Origin: Pisolithus tinctorius
Taxonomy: Eukaryota; Basidiomycota; Agaricomycetes; Boletales; Pisolithaceae
Reading direction: 5' to 3'
Assembly (NCBI GenBank): GCA_024663395.1
Contig: JANFAH010000004.1
Location: forward strand, 744,001 to 808,000
Length of the DNA: 64,000 bases
In this document: one piece after another, positions 8,960-19,868 of the stretch
Position numbering within the stretch: the first letter of the stretch is position 1
Layout: each line of letters starts with the position of its first letter
The notes under the pieces: model-generated
Told to the model about the DNA's origin: nothing
Seen by the model: only the letters and a program-made list of their open reading frames with translations
Database searches by the model: none
Position numbers and translations under genes: made by a program

Positions 8960-11900
8960 ATGGCGGAGCCCGGGGAGGGTAACATCAAGGTTGTGGTGCG
9001 ATGTAGGCCTCTCAACGCTCGCGGTACGGCCCATCCACCTGTCCGTCGCATGCGAACATACTCATCTATTCCACCTTCTTCTTCTCTCCATTCGATGTGG
9101 CTCCAACCATGCAGAACTCGCGCGGGGCGCCAAGATGCTCATCCGCATGCAGGGCAACCAGACTTTCCTCGATCCGCCAGAACCAGGCTCATCACAAGAT
9201 TCGAAGCGTGCCACGGAACGTAAGACAATGGCGTTCAGTTTTGACAAGAGTTATTGGTCTGCGGGGCCTCGCGACGAACTGGGTTACTGTTCACAGCAGA
9301 CATTGTATGACGACTTGGGAAAGGAGCTGTTGGACCACGGCTTTGCGGGATTTAATGCTTGTATTTTGGCTTGTGAGTGGGCCCCCCGGAGAGACGTTTA
9401 GAACCCCCGTTCCTGATACCTCGAAACCATCGCCTTCGTTGATAGATGGACAGACTGGTAGGAGTGCTACCACATAATACCTGGGCAAACCTCAATGCTG
9501 AAAATGTAATCTCTAGGATCTGGAAAATCATATAGGTATGTCCAAACAATCCCTACACTGCATGTACATGCTCCGCTCAATCCAATGAAACCTCCAGTAT
9601 GATGGGATGTGCGTCTCTTTGCCGTACACTATGCTCTTCACGAGATTTTTGACCACCTGCTCTTGACACTAGATGGACAAGACAAGGGAATTATACCATT
9701 AACATGCTCTGAGCTCTTTGTACGCGTAGCCCACAAGAGGGAAATGGACCCAACTGTCAGCTTCACTGTCGAGGTGTCGTACATAGAGGTGCGTATATAT
9801 GCTAGCATATGTACCCTTACCCTACCCCTAACCCTTGGTGTCGCATACTGGCGAAACGTTCTTTCGGTCGCCTGGCTTGCACATAGATATACAACGAGAA
9901 AGTGCGCGACCTTTTGAACCCGAAGAACACTGGCAACCTCCGTGTCCGTGAACACCCCAGTTTGGGTCCTTACGTTGAAGATCTGTCTAAGCTCGTCGTA
10001 AGTAGTTACGATGAGATGATGACACTCATGGACGAAGGTAACAAAGCGCGGACGGTGGCAGCCACTAATATGAACGAGACGTGAGCCACATACTTCGGGC
10101 GTGTGAGTCTGGCGTGCATAAGGCTGAGTCATTGGATAGGTCGTCACGGTCTCATGCAGTATTCACTTTGCTACTCACCATGAGAAAGCATGACGTGGAT
10201 ACCAACCTTGACACTGAGAAAGTGTCACGGATTAGGTACGTTCGCACGTTTGGCGAGCTCTTGATGGCGGTGGTTAACATTCGGCTACAGTCTGGTTGAT
10301 CTGGCAGGTTCCGAACGAGCCAATTCGACAGGGGCGACTGGACAACGTCTCAAGGAAGGAGCGAACATCAACAAGTCACTCACTACCCTTGGCAAGGTCA
10401 TATCTTCTCTTGCACTCGTTAGTCAAGATGGTGCGAAGAAGGGGAAGAAAAAGGGTGACGAGTTCATTCCGTATCGCGATTCGGTGACTACGACCACCCG
10501 CATACCAGGGAGGCTTCTTCTGATCACGATAATTATCAGGTCCTTACTTGGCTCTTGAAGGATAGTTTAGGTGGTAATTCCAAGACAGCGATGATCGCAG
10601 CTATTTCTCCTGCAGACTACGAAGAAACATTGAGCACTCTTCGATACGCCGATCAGGCTAAGAAGATTAAGAACAAGGCCGTAGTTAACGAGGATCCCAA
10701 CGCTAAGTTGGTACGCGAACTCAAGGAAGAATTGGAGCTACTCAGAGGTTTGCACTTACCGGCAATATGAAGGAGCGAATATTTACTGATCTTTTCCTTT
10801 TTTCTCTTCCCTCCCTAAGCTCGTGTGGCTACGTCAGGCGGGGAGGATGCCTTCGACCCTACTGTACCTCCTGAGAAACAGAAGGTCACGTACCAGACGA
10901 AAGATGGGAAGATCAAAACGGTCACCAAAGCAGAACTACAGGAACAGATGGAGGCGAGCGAGAAATTGATGCAGAGCTTGAACGAAACATGGGAGGACAA
11001 GTTGGCGCGGACGCAGGAAGTGCAGAAGGAACGCGAAAAGGCGCTGGAGGAACTGGGTATTACTGTGGAGAAGAACAACGTCGGTGTACACACCCCGAAG
11101 AAGGTAATTCCCAATGCTTTCGATGAGATTATTGGAAGCTCATGTGACACTTCTAGATGCCTCACCTGGTGAACTTGGTCAGTCCTTCGGTCCATTCGAC
11201 TGCGGATAGACTACTGAATGCATGCGTGATCATTCTGCTCAGAATGAGGGTAAGGAAGTTCGCACTCACCGTATATACTTACACTCACGTCCCCCATAGA
11301 CCCTCTGATGAGTGAGTGTCTGATATACCAGATCAAACCAGGCAAAACGCTGGTGCGTGTTATTGGAAGTCTTTTATGGCTTTGCAAACCTCATTAAAAC
11401 GTCTGAGTAGGTAGGACGCATGGACAGCGAGAAACCTGCAGCGATTCGCCTCAGCGGAGAAAACATTCTCGAAGAACATTGCGAATTTGAGAATGTTGAT
11501 GATAAGGTTACAATTCACGCTATGCCAGAGAGTGTGACGGTGAGCTTAGATGAAGTTACTCCAATATGTTTAGGTCAATGCTCACCGTATGACAGTTCCT
11601 GAACGGGAAACAAATAACACCTGGACAAGTAAGTGCGGATAGCCCGCTTGATAATTTGCCTTATTTCAATGTTTCCAGCCGTACAAACTGCGGTCTGGAT
11701 ACCGGATCATTCTGGGCAAGTATCTTGCAGGACTGCTCTGTTGAAGGGTCGCTCTTACATCTATGTACTTTCAGGGGATTACCACGTTTTCAGGTTCAAC
11801 AATCCCGAAGAAGTTCGGAAGAAACGTGATCGAGCAACAGCTCGATCTAATTTGCATCACAGCGTAGCAGCCAGCGAAGTGGAAGGTGGCGAGTCCTCGC

Positions 11901-14900
11901 TGACACTTCCAAAGGAATCTCGACCTCCATCCAGGTCATCTTCTTCCGCCGCCGGAGCGGATGTAGATTGGAACTTTGCAAAACGGGAAGCTGCGCTGGC
12001 TCGGCTGGGTCTGGACCCTACCTTGGACAACCTGCCGGATGAAGAAATAAACAAGCTCTTCGAGCGGATAACCAAAGTCAAGACCATGCGGGACCATAAT
12101 CAGAAATCGAGGCCGGAGAGTAGTCTCAGTCATCGCGACGACCTATGGAGCGAGTCTGGGAGACCAGTGTCGAGTGAGACAGATGACACAAGCGTATATG
12201 CTGGTCCGAGCCACGGTAGTCCTGACACAGATGGGCCGCTAAAAGATGTTCAGTATCAGCTAGAGTCACGTCTCCAGGCGATTTCAGAGTCCAGCGAAGC
12301 CGAAGATTTGAAGGTGGAGAAGGATCATATGGAGCACCAACTCAAGCTGGTTCAGCAGCAACTCAAACGTCTCATTCATGCGCGCGCACGTGGGGAAACG
12401 GATGATGAACTTGTTCAGTTTGAACCTGTCATTTACACGGCGAAGCAACTGCGCCTGATCCGCAAGGTATTGGACAAGTGGAGATCTCATAGATCGTTCT
12501 CGATGGCAGAGACCATCCTTTCTAATGCTGTTCTAGTAAAAGAAGCAACAGTCATCAGGTAATGTGTTTTCCGCGTCATTCAACGTACCGGAGGATTGAA
12601 CTTCCCGAGCAGCAAAGAATTGGGCAAGGAAGTTTCCTATAATTTCACGATCGCTTCCGGAGGTACGCTGGCAGCCCCTACCTCCGGCGTTGACTCTATT
12701 GGGAGCCTGGATACCTTTGGTGACGTTGCTGACCCGAGGCTGGCATCCATCACGCAACCATCGGCTGCAGTTAAAGTCCTTGACAAAAAGCACTGCGCCA
12801 TCTATATCTGGTCCTTGGACCGTCTCCAACAGCAACTGCAGCGTATGCGCAACCTGACAACCTATATCGACCGCCCTTCCTTCACTCACCACTTCAGTTC
12901 TGATCAACCCTTCTATGACCTGCCGCCACCTCAATTCTCGTTCATTGGTAATGCCGTAGTATCACTGGCGCCACTTGCCCGCCGCCTATCTTCGACCGCC
13001 GTCGTCCCTATATTCTGCCGATACACCGCCGAAGCAATTGGTTCGTGCAGGGTGGACATGAAGATATCGAGTGTGGTGCACATGTCGTCGAAGCACGGTC
13101 GTAGATCAGCAGCATCGACACGGCCAGCATCTCCCGCTCCTTCTCTTTTACAGCCTGGTAGCAAAATCACTTTCTTCCTGACAGTCGATTCTGTCAAAGG
13201 GTTGTCATCCCTCGACTTCGCAGCACTTCACCTACAGTTACGATTATCCTCGTTTGTGGGACCCTCATCCATTACCAACGACGAAGTGTTCACTTCCTCC
13301 GTACTCGATCCAGACGTGTCTTCTTTGTCAGAACTCAAATTCCGGAGAACTTTTTCGCTCGCCGCGTCTTCTAAAGTCATCGCGCACCTACGTGAGGGAT
13401 ACGCTCCGATAGAGTTCTTTGCGGCTGTCAGGCCAACATACTTGGAGCGCCTGGAACGGTGGGACGAGATGAGGGAGCTGCGAGGCAATCCACGTCCACC
13501 ATCACCGGGAAGTCAGACCGATTCTCCTTCGTCCAGCGTTCAACCAATGCGAAGGTCCGAAACCGATTTCGTTGTCGAACAAAGCCACGACGTTGCTGCC
13601 CGTATCCAAGTAAGGGAGCTTGGAGCAGACGGCGAGTACAAGCCGGTGCCTGTAGTCTCACAAGGCGGCCTTGACCCAGGGGCATTTTTCCTACACCAGG
13701 GGTTGCAAAGACGAATTGTCTTGGAGCTGTCGTCTGATTCAGGATCTCAGTTCCCGTGGACTGACGTGACCAAGATTCGAGTGGGAAATGTTCGCTTGCT
13801 AGATCCGAAGGGTCGAATACATGACTCGACATCCAAGGCAATGGTCACGCTTCCGCTGCTGGCAGACCAGGTCGTTGAGTTCAAATCGGACGGGACGGGT
13901 TCGCTGACCGCGCAAGCACTGTGGGACTCTAGTGTGCATGATTCGCTCTTACTGAATCGTGTGACCACGAATCCATACCGTGTCATAGTGCAAGTCAGCT
14001 GGGCAATTGGAGTCGAGACGTGTAGGGAACCGGTGCAATTCACGATGGACATCGCGATTACGATGCAAACACGAGATGCCCGTCCTCCCAGTCGTTTCCT
14101 TACCTTCCTGAGTTCCGGCAAGATTCTTTCGCGTATCAGTGGGATTTTTAAAGTCTGTCTATCACCTCCCTTGACGCGTTCGCCTGGTGACTTGTGGCGA
14201 TTGGACACCTCGGAGAAATACGTTCGCGGGGAAGAAGTACTCCACTCGTGGAGGCCTCGTGGTATATCTGTTGTCGAGGACTACAATCGCCTGATCCTAA
14301 CAGAGAGGCGCGCAGCTGATGTTCAAGCGATTCGGGTCATCTTGGCTTCATCACCATCCATGATGCGTTCGAATGGTCAGTCCGGTTCGACTGTGTGGGC
14401 GTCTGACACGTTGCTCCGAAAGACAATTGAATTGTGGCAGAAGCATTTCGGCCACCCTGGCGAAGCAAGTGCATGCATTTTGTCACATGGGATTGGTTTA
14501 ACAATAGCTTGGACAGATTGTTCTGAGTCAGGTGATGCTGGACGCTGACAAGTCTAGCTCAACTACGATCAAGGCAACCCCTTGCAGGGGTCTCATTGAT
14601 GACCTGAAACTCGGCTCGACTGTAACCCTAGTACCTCGCGGGTGAGTGCATGCAACAATACACGTTGCTCTGTGGAGTTGGTTGTGACTCAGGTCCGCAG
14701 CGATGGGCCGACGAAGAAAGGGTATTTGATGATCCTGACTGATGCAAGCCAAGATACATGGCAGAGGAGGTGGTTCGTCCTACGCCGGCAAGTGGTACTG
14801 CCTTCCGTCATTACTCTACGCCACTGACAGTAATTTTAGCCCGTACTTGCATATGTACACAAACTCCAAAGAAGTGGAAGAGGTTGGGGTCATAAGCCTC

Positions 14901-15138
14901 CATGGCATGAACATCGAATGCGATTCCAATAAGGAGGCCCTGCTTGGCGTAAGTTGCAAGTTCCTTTTCTCTCTCGAAGTGGTCACAGTTGATCTGATCA
15001 TTACTCTCATACTACCGCTAGAAACCATTCTGCTTTACTCTCTTCACGGCGGCCAATTCACATGCCTTCGCTGCACCGTCCCTCAAGGAACTTCAGTCAT
15101 GGACATCGAAATTAGATCCCACAGGTTCTCTTACTTAG
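8960..15138 (+). CDS. UNC104: Kinesin-3 motor, UNC104/KIF1A type
   Basis: Plus-end microtubule motor that carries vesicles and endosomes. ATG 8960 opens [18 protein letters not shown]. The P-loop GQTGSGKS is spread over micro-exons (9446-9457, 9517-9535, 9598-9608). Switch I (NMNET/SSRSH) and switch II ([10 protein letters not shown]) are split by introns near 10081 and 10290. The neck and first coiled coil follow to about 11170. An FHA domain spans about 11300-11820. Next come a coiled coil ([17 protein letters not shown] region), the KIF1B/DUF3694 regions to about 14620, and a C-terminal PH domain ([11 protein letters not shown] near 14760). The last exon ends LDPTGSLT at 15138. About 1,600 residues, normal for the family. 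All catalytic motifs are intact after splicing. Confidence 0.93.
9813..9834 (+). repeat. Telomere-like CCCTAA-type tract inside a kinesin intron
   Basis: ACCCTTACCCTACCCCTAAC and two further bases resemble degenerate CCCTAA repeats. It lies in the 98-bp intron 9789-9886, between VSYIE and IYNEK of the motor domain. It is too short to be a real telomere remnant and may be chance. Confidence 0.3.
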
Positions 15139-17963
15139 ACCCTTGTCGACCCTCGTTTCTTGGGCTGACTGGTGCTGCTTTAACTTTATTATTTCGGGCT
15201 CACACGTACCGGTTCATTACTATACCATAGTCTCCATACAAACGGTTGTATGTCGTATGTCACTTGCTGCGCGATAATTTGGACGGGATGGGTACATCCA
15301 CGCGTCGTTGAGACTTTGCACCGCACGCATCAAGCCTTGAAGTAAATCCGAACCTGGCGGTCACTACCGACACTGGCAGCACTTCGTCAATAAACTTAGC
15401 CCCGCAGCGTTGGCAACGGTCGCCTACTTACTAAAAGACACAACTTAACCTTCAGCCTTTCGAAGTTCAAACTTGAGGTGTTGACGCAGGTGGGCACACA
15501 TTTGATCCCTTCGGCTGTTGCTTGGGCTAAGCCGCCGCTCGCCATCAAACTTCTATGAATATACTCTAGTTCGCTCAGCGCGCCAGGTACGAGATCACAC
15601 CGTCCTTCGGTTTCCTTGGCCTGTTCTCCTATGGTATGTATGGTTAGGCCTCGCCCGCCACTCACAGCCTCTCGGAGCCGTTCGGCGAGCCAGTGTTCAA
15701 GTTACACAGCGAGTCGGTTCAGTTCGGGGAATCTCTTTTTCTCTCGGGGAGGGATGACCCACCGGAAGAAGGAATTCCCTCTGGCATGCCAAGGATTGCC
15801 ACAAAACTCTGCGTCGTGTCCGATACCGCACCCACGTGCTTTACTCATCTCATTGGATGCCATCCCACAAGATCCGACGACCGAATGTACGGCTTCTTCC
15901 AGCCGTAAGGTAATATATGTGCTGCAGTATCAGTGTGAATTGATTACCCACTCGAGATCAGGTACTTCTTCACGTGGAAAACGTACTCCGAGTTTCTAAA
16001 GTCGAGGTTATTGGTCGTTTAAAAACCGTGACTTCCAATTGTCGACGGAGAGGGCCATCCGATTTGTCAAGCAGTGCTTCGGCGACCACGTGAGTCCGAC
16101 TAGATCAGGGAGGGATCTAGGGTGAACGATTGAGAAGCACATTTCGGTCTCCCCAGCTTCCCTGGAGAGGGTTGGTAACGTGAAATACACCCCCGTCATT
16201 GTGGAGACTAGGGGGCGATTGCCATCTTGATACGATTGCTTGGACGGACAAGAAAGCGTGCTGAGGGAGGGCGGGTACGCGTTTTTCCAGGCGGCCGATA
16301 AGGCATTTTGGAGCGTATATTATCACCGCATCCGCCCTCCTTGTGGAGCTATGTGTAACACGGCGTATCAGCAATTAGAACATCCATGCATGTGCAGCAA
16401 GGCCATTCCCTTTGCTCACACGTCAAGGAGGGGGGACTGGCAACCTAGTGTTTGCAGCACTTTGCTGTGTGGGATTGATTGCAAGTTTGACAAGGGCAGG
16501 TTACCAATGTGAAGCCAGACTATCAAAAGAACTCCAAGACTTCTACTTCGACGGGGATGAACAAGGGCCGGGTTGATGTGCCCATAGTCTACGACTTACC
16601 TAACCTTTGTGGATTTGTTGTTCCTTGCAAGGATAAACCTCGCTCTGTGATGAGAACGCAACTCCGTGCCAGACTGTCATTCTTTATGACGCAACGGCGT
16701 TCTCACAGTACTGTAAGAGACAGACGCTCGTCAGCCACTGCTAATATTATGGTCGTGGGTGTGGCAGACTGAGCCACATAGTGCACCTGGAATTTGGAAT
16801 TTGTCCAAATCCACCCAGTTAATTCACCCCCCACCACTCGTGGCCTCAAATTCACCAAGACCCCTAGTGAACATGGGTGAATTTCAATCTCACTCCCAGT
16901 CTCCCAGTCTTCGTCCACTGGAGGTGCCTTAGATTCAACTGCGGATCTAGCAACACCCATCCCTTCTCCATGTAACTCACAGGTGGATACCAAGTCCCGG
17001 CTGGCAGTAGAGTTCATGAGGCATGGTCTTGTGGCAGTATGGCCAGCCGTGCTGTGGTTTGCGTTGACAGTGACTTTGGAAATGTTAGCATTGGCCACGT
17101 CGTACTGAGGGATAGCAGTAGTAAACTAGGTAGTCTGCAATGCAAATTGTCTATACTGTACATGTGCGATGGTGCTTGAAAATGACCATAACTAAAAAGG
17201 AAATCAAGGTGAAGGACCGCAAATACTTCACCCCAAATTCACCCAAATTCACCCTCATCAAAGAGCCTTGGGCGAAATTCACCGTGAATGCCACCTAATT
17301 AACTAAGGTGAATTAACCCTTCAAAATTCACAGAGTACTAGAACTGCAGGACCCACCATTGACTGACCGTACCGTGGGAATGATGATCCAACTACCTGCA
17401 GTCCTACCTTCTATAATCAACTCGACGGAAACGAGTTCTGCATACACAAGCCTGGGACTCGACAGTTTACAAAGGTAGAAACACTTGCATACCGGACTGG
17501 ATTGGTTTGAAGTACAGTCGCAAGCTTCATACAATGAGGCTGAATCACTCGCGGGCAGCTAAAATGAGGGAAGTTAAAAATCCTAAGTATTTTTGCTATC
17601 GCAACTTGGAAATATACATGCGGGTACTTATAAAATGTGATACATCGCTACGTTACATTGTCCCATGGGCTTGCCAAGGACTAAATATTATCGCTACGAT
17701 GGGATGAGTACTTGAGTGCTAATAATATGCTATCTAAACACGGCGGGCGCGCTCGCTGGAACGAACGAAAACGCGGTGGCCCCAAAAAAACACGAAATCT
17801 ATAAAACAGTGCGTTCCGAATTTATAGGAATTTATGAGTCATAATAAAATACGAAGGATGGTGGTAAATTTTCGAAATCGAAGCGTCCGAATGAATTTAA
17901 TCACAGGTGGGAGGGCAGTCATTCTAAGAAGCCGAACCCGTTCAGCTTCGAATTGGAAGACAC
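15139..17963. other. 2.8 kb without a recognised gene; possible coding relic at 15.6-16.5 kb
   Basis: The plus strand has frame-coherent, protein-like stretches near 15680-15905 (FGESLFLSGRDDPPEEG, GMPRIATKLCVVSDTAPTC) and near 15960-16090 (YFFTWKTYSEFLKSRLL, ERAIRFVKQCFGDH). Frame changes and stops separate them without clear splice sites. I do not recognise the family. It could be a decayed gene of the kinesin/CFA interval or an intact gene whose introns I cannot place. Downstream, 16775-17335 is a repeat, and 17340-17960 shows nothing but the 3' flank of the minus-strand methyltransferase. Confidence 0.35.
16775..17335. repeat. AATTCACC-rich, MITE-like element
   Basis: AATTCACC or its reverse complement GGTGAATT occurs about ten times, concentrated at both ends. 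The left end has AGTTAATTCACCCC near 16818 and the right end has AAGGTGAATTAACCC near 17305, giving an imperfect inverted arrangement around GTTAATTCACC. The centre is non-coding. The size (~560 bp) and lack of frames fit a non-autonomous DNA transposon, but no target duplication was found. Confidence 0.4.
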
Positions 17964-19868
17964 TCAGATATTTGGACAACTCACTGGACGTGCGAAAGTG
18001 AGCATATGACAGGTGATGTACCCTTTGGCGAAACCAGCCCCAGCATATGCGAACAGATACTGCCATTTCCGCTTGAAGACTTCGTATTCAGCGGCGTCGG
18101 CCAATGCCGGATAATCCTTAATAATCAGTTCTTGTCTGACATTGGCTTCAAGGCGACGTCCCCATTCTCGGAGGGTTCGAGGGTAGTCTGGATTGAGGAG
18201 AGGCAATAAGGAAAACGGATAAATCATCGCAAACCAAAGGGAACATACGAGCAGCGTGATTTTCGACGCCTTCGAGGGTGAATCGCCCTTCTGAACCCGA
18301 ATTGGCTGCGGCGATCAACGCGGTAGCACTGGGCAGGCACGAGTTAGGCCACATGTATTTGCGCATGAAGTCCTCCGGCCTTTAAGGGAAGGGAAGGGAA
18401 CCTTGCGTGAGCATGCGAATCGTGACTTCAAGGGGCAGAAGAAACTCACTGATAGCGGGAATAGCGCGACTCTGGGAAACTAGACGCACTAACCACGGCG
18501 GTTGCATTTCGCGACTTCAGAGCGTAGTCGACAAGCTTGAAGTACGTGTGATAGTGCTGGGAACCCACGTGCTGTCCCACCAATTCGTGTGAGTGATAAC
18601 AAAGAGAAACGGGGAATGCCTTTTCTCACCTCCAACATTTCGATACTGACGAATGCGTCGAAGGCTTTTTCGAAGGAGGGAGGGATGTCACGATAGTCCA
18701 TAAGGTGGACTCGAATACGATCCTGAAAACCGGCCTCCTTGATACGCTCCTCCGCAAGTGCTTTCTGTTCCTTAGACAACGTCAAAGTATCGACCTCACA
18801 CCCAAATGTTCTGGCAGCCTAACGACGTAATCGTGAGCGACAATCATGAGACAGCAACGAACAAAACTCCTTCACCTCAATGGCGAGACCACCCCAGCCA
18901 GAGCCAAACTCCAAAATTCGGTCTCCAGGCTTGACCCTAGCCGCGGTAAGGACATGCCGGATTTTGCGAAGCTGTGCCGTTTCGAGATCCCCGGGCGTTG
19001 GCCCAGTTACCAAGTCCCCACGCACGCCACCCTCCGCGTCTGTCCACAGGGCGCAAGAATACATCATTTCCTTACTCAAGAAAGCCTAGAAAGCATCGAT
19101 CACTACGTGATTCCAGTCAAGTAGATTATTCGGGACGTACCTTGAAGAGTTCATTTGATTGGTCGTAACTGGCGATGGCATTCAGACGGGCTTTCCACCG
19201 TGTCTGCCCAAGGAAGGCGTTGGAGAGGCCGGATATCGCCGACGCTACCCGGTTGGCAGTTGAAGAAAGGTGGCCCATACCAGCCTCATTGTCGAGCCAA
19301 AGCTGACATTACCAGGGTCAATGGACATCGTGGAAAGGCAGAAGTGAAACTTACATCGAAAACAGCTTTGAGGTTGTCCACTTGTACGTCGCCTACCATG
19401 TACGCTTCACTGACTGGGGACAAGAAGTTAGACACTCAGGGGGAAAGAGTGCGCCGATTTGATGCTCACACCCAAGGTCCTGAGAACTGTCTGGGGGTCA
19501 GCACTCGGGTACCTCGAGAGGGGAATAAGATGAACACGTACAAAAGAATACGAGTCCAGAAGTCATCTCTTGTGACTTTAAGGTGGACTTCATTGCAGCC
19601 CTTCGTGCGCGAACCAAAGTGGAATACGCCCTCGGAATCAGAGATGGTGAGGTAGCCTCTGACGATGGCTTTCTCCATGATGGCAAGAACAGAAGCACGA
19701 GCTGTTTCAGCTATTAGCGGATATTGATCGGAGACGCAGAGAGGACATCTTACCGTAGCCGACCACGACAGACCTTGGGTTCGGAACAACCATCGACAAT
19801 GATGGCAGCCGGTACAGCTTAGGAGCTGAGGAGAGGGCGATTGCTGTCGATGGCGCTGTGTTCATCAT
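17964..19868 (-). CDS. Cyclopropane-fatty-acyl-phospholipid synthase-like SAM methyltransferase
   Basis: Transfers a methyl or methylene group from S-adenosylmethionine to unsaturated lipid acyl chains; the fungal substrate is uncertain. The start MMNTAPSTAIALSS is at 19868. The N-terminal CFA region has YLTISDSEGVFHFGS and YMVGDVQVDNLKAVFD. The family motif MYSCALWTD is near 19050. The SAM-binding motif ILEFGSGWGGLAIEVKEF is near 18900. Further motifs are DTLTLSKEQKALAEERIKEA, FVSIEMLEHVG with QHYHTYFKLVDYALKS, and the C-terminal FAYAGAGFAKGYI ending in LTFARP VSCPNI. About 440-480 residues in at least seven exons, the normal length. No N-terminal membrane helix is obvious. Confidence 0.9.
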
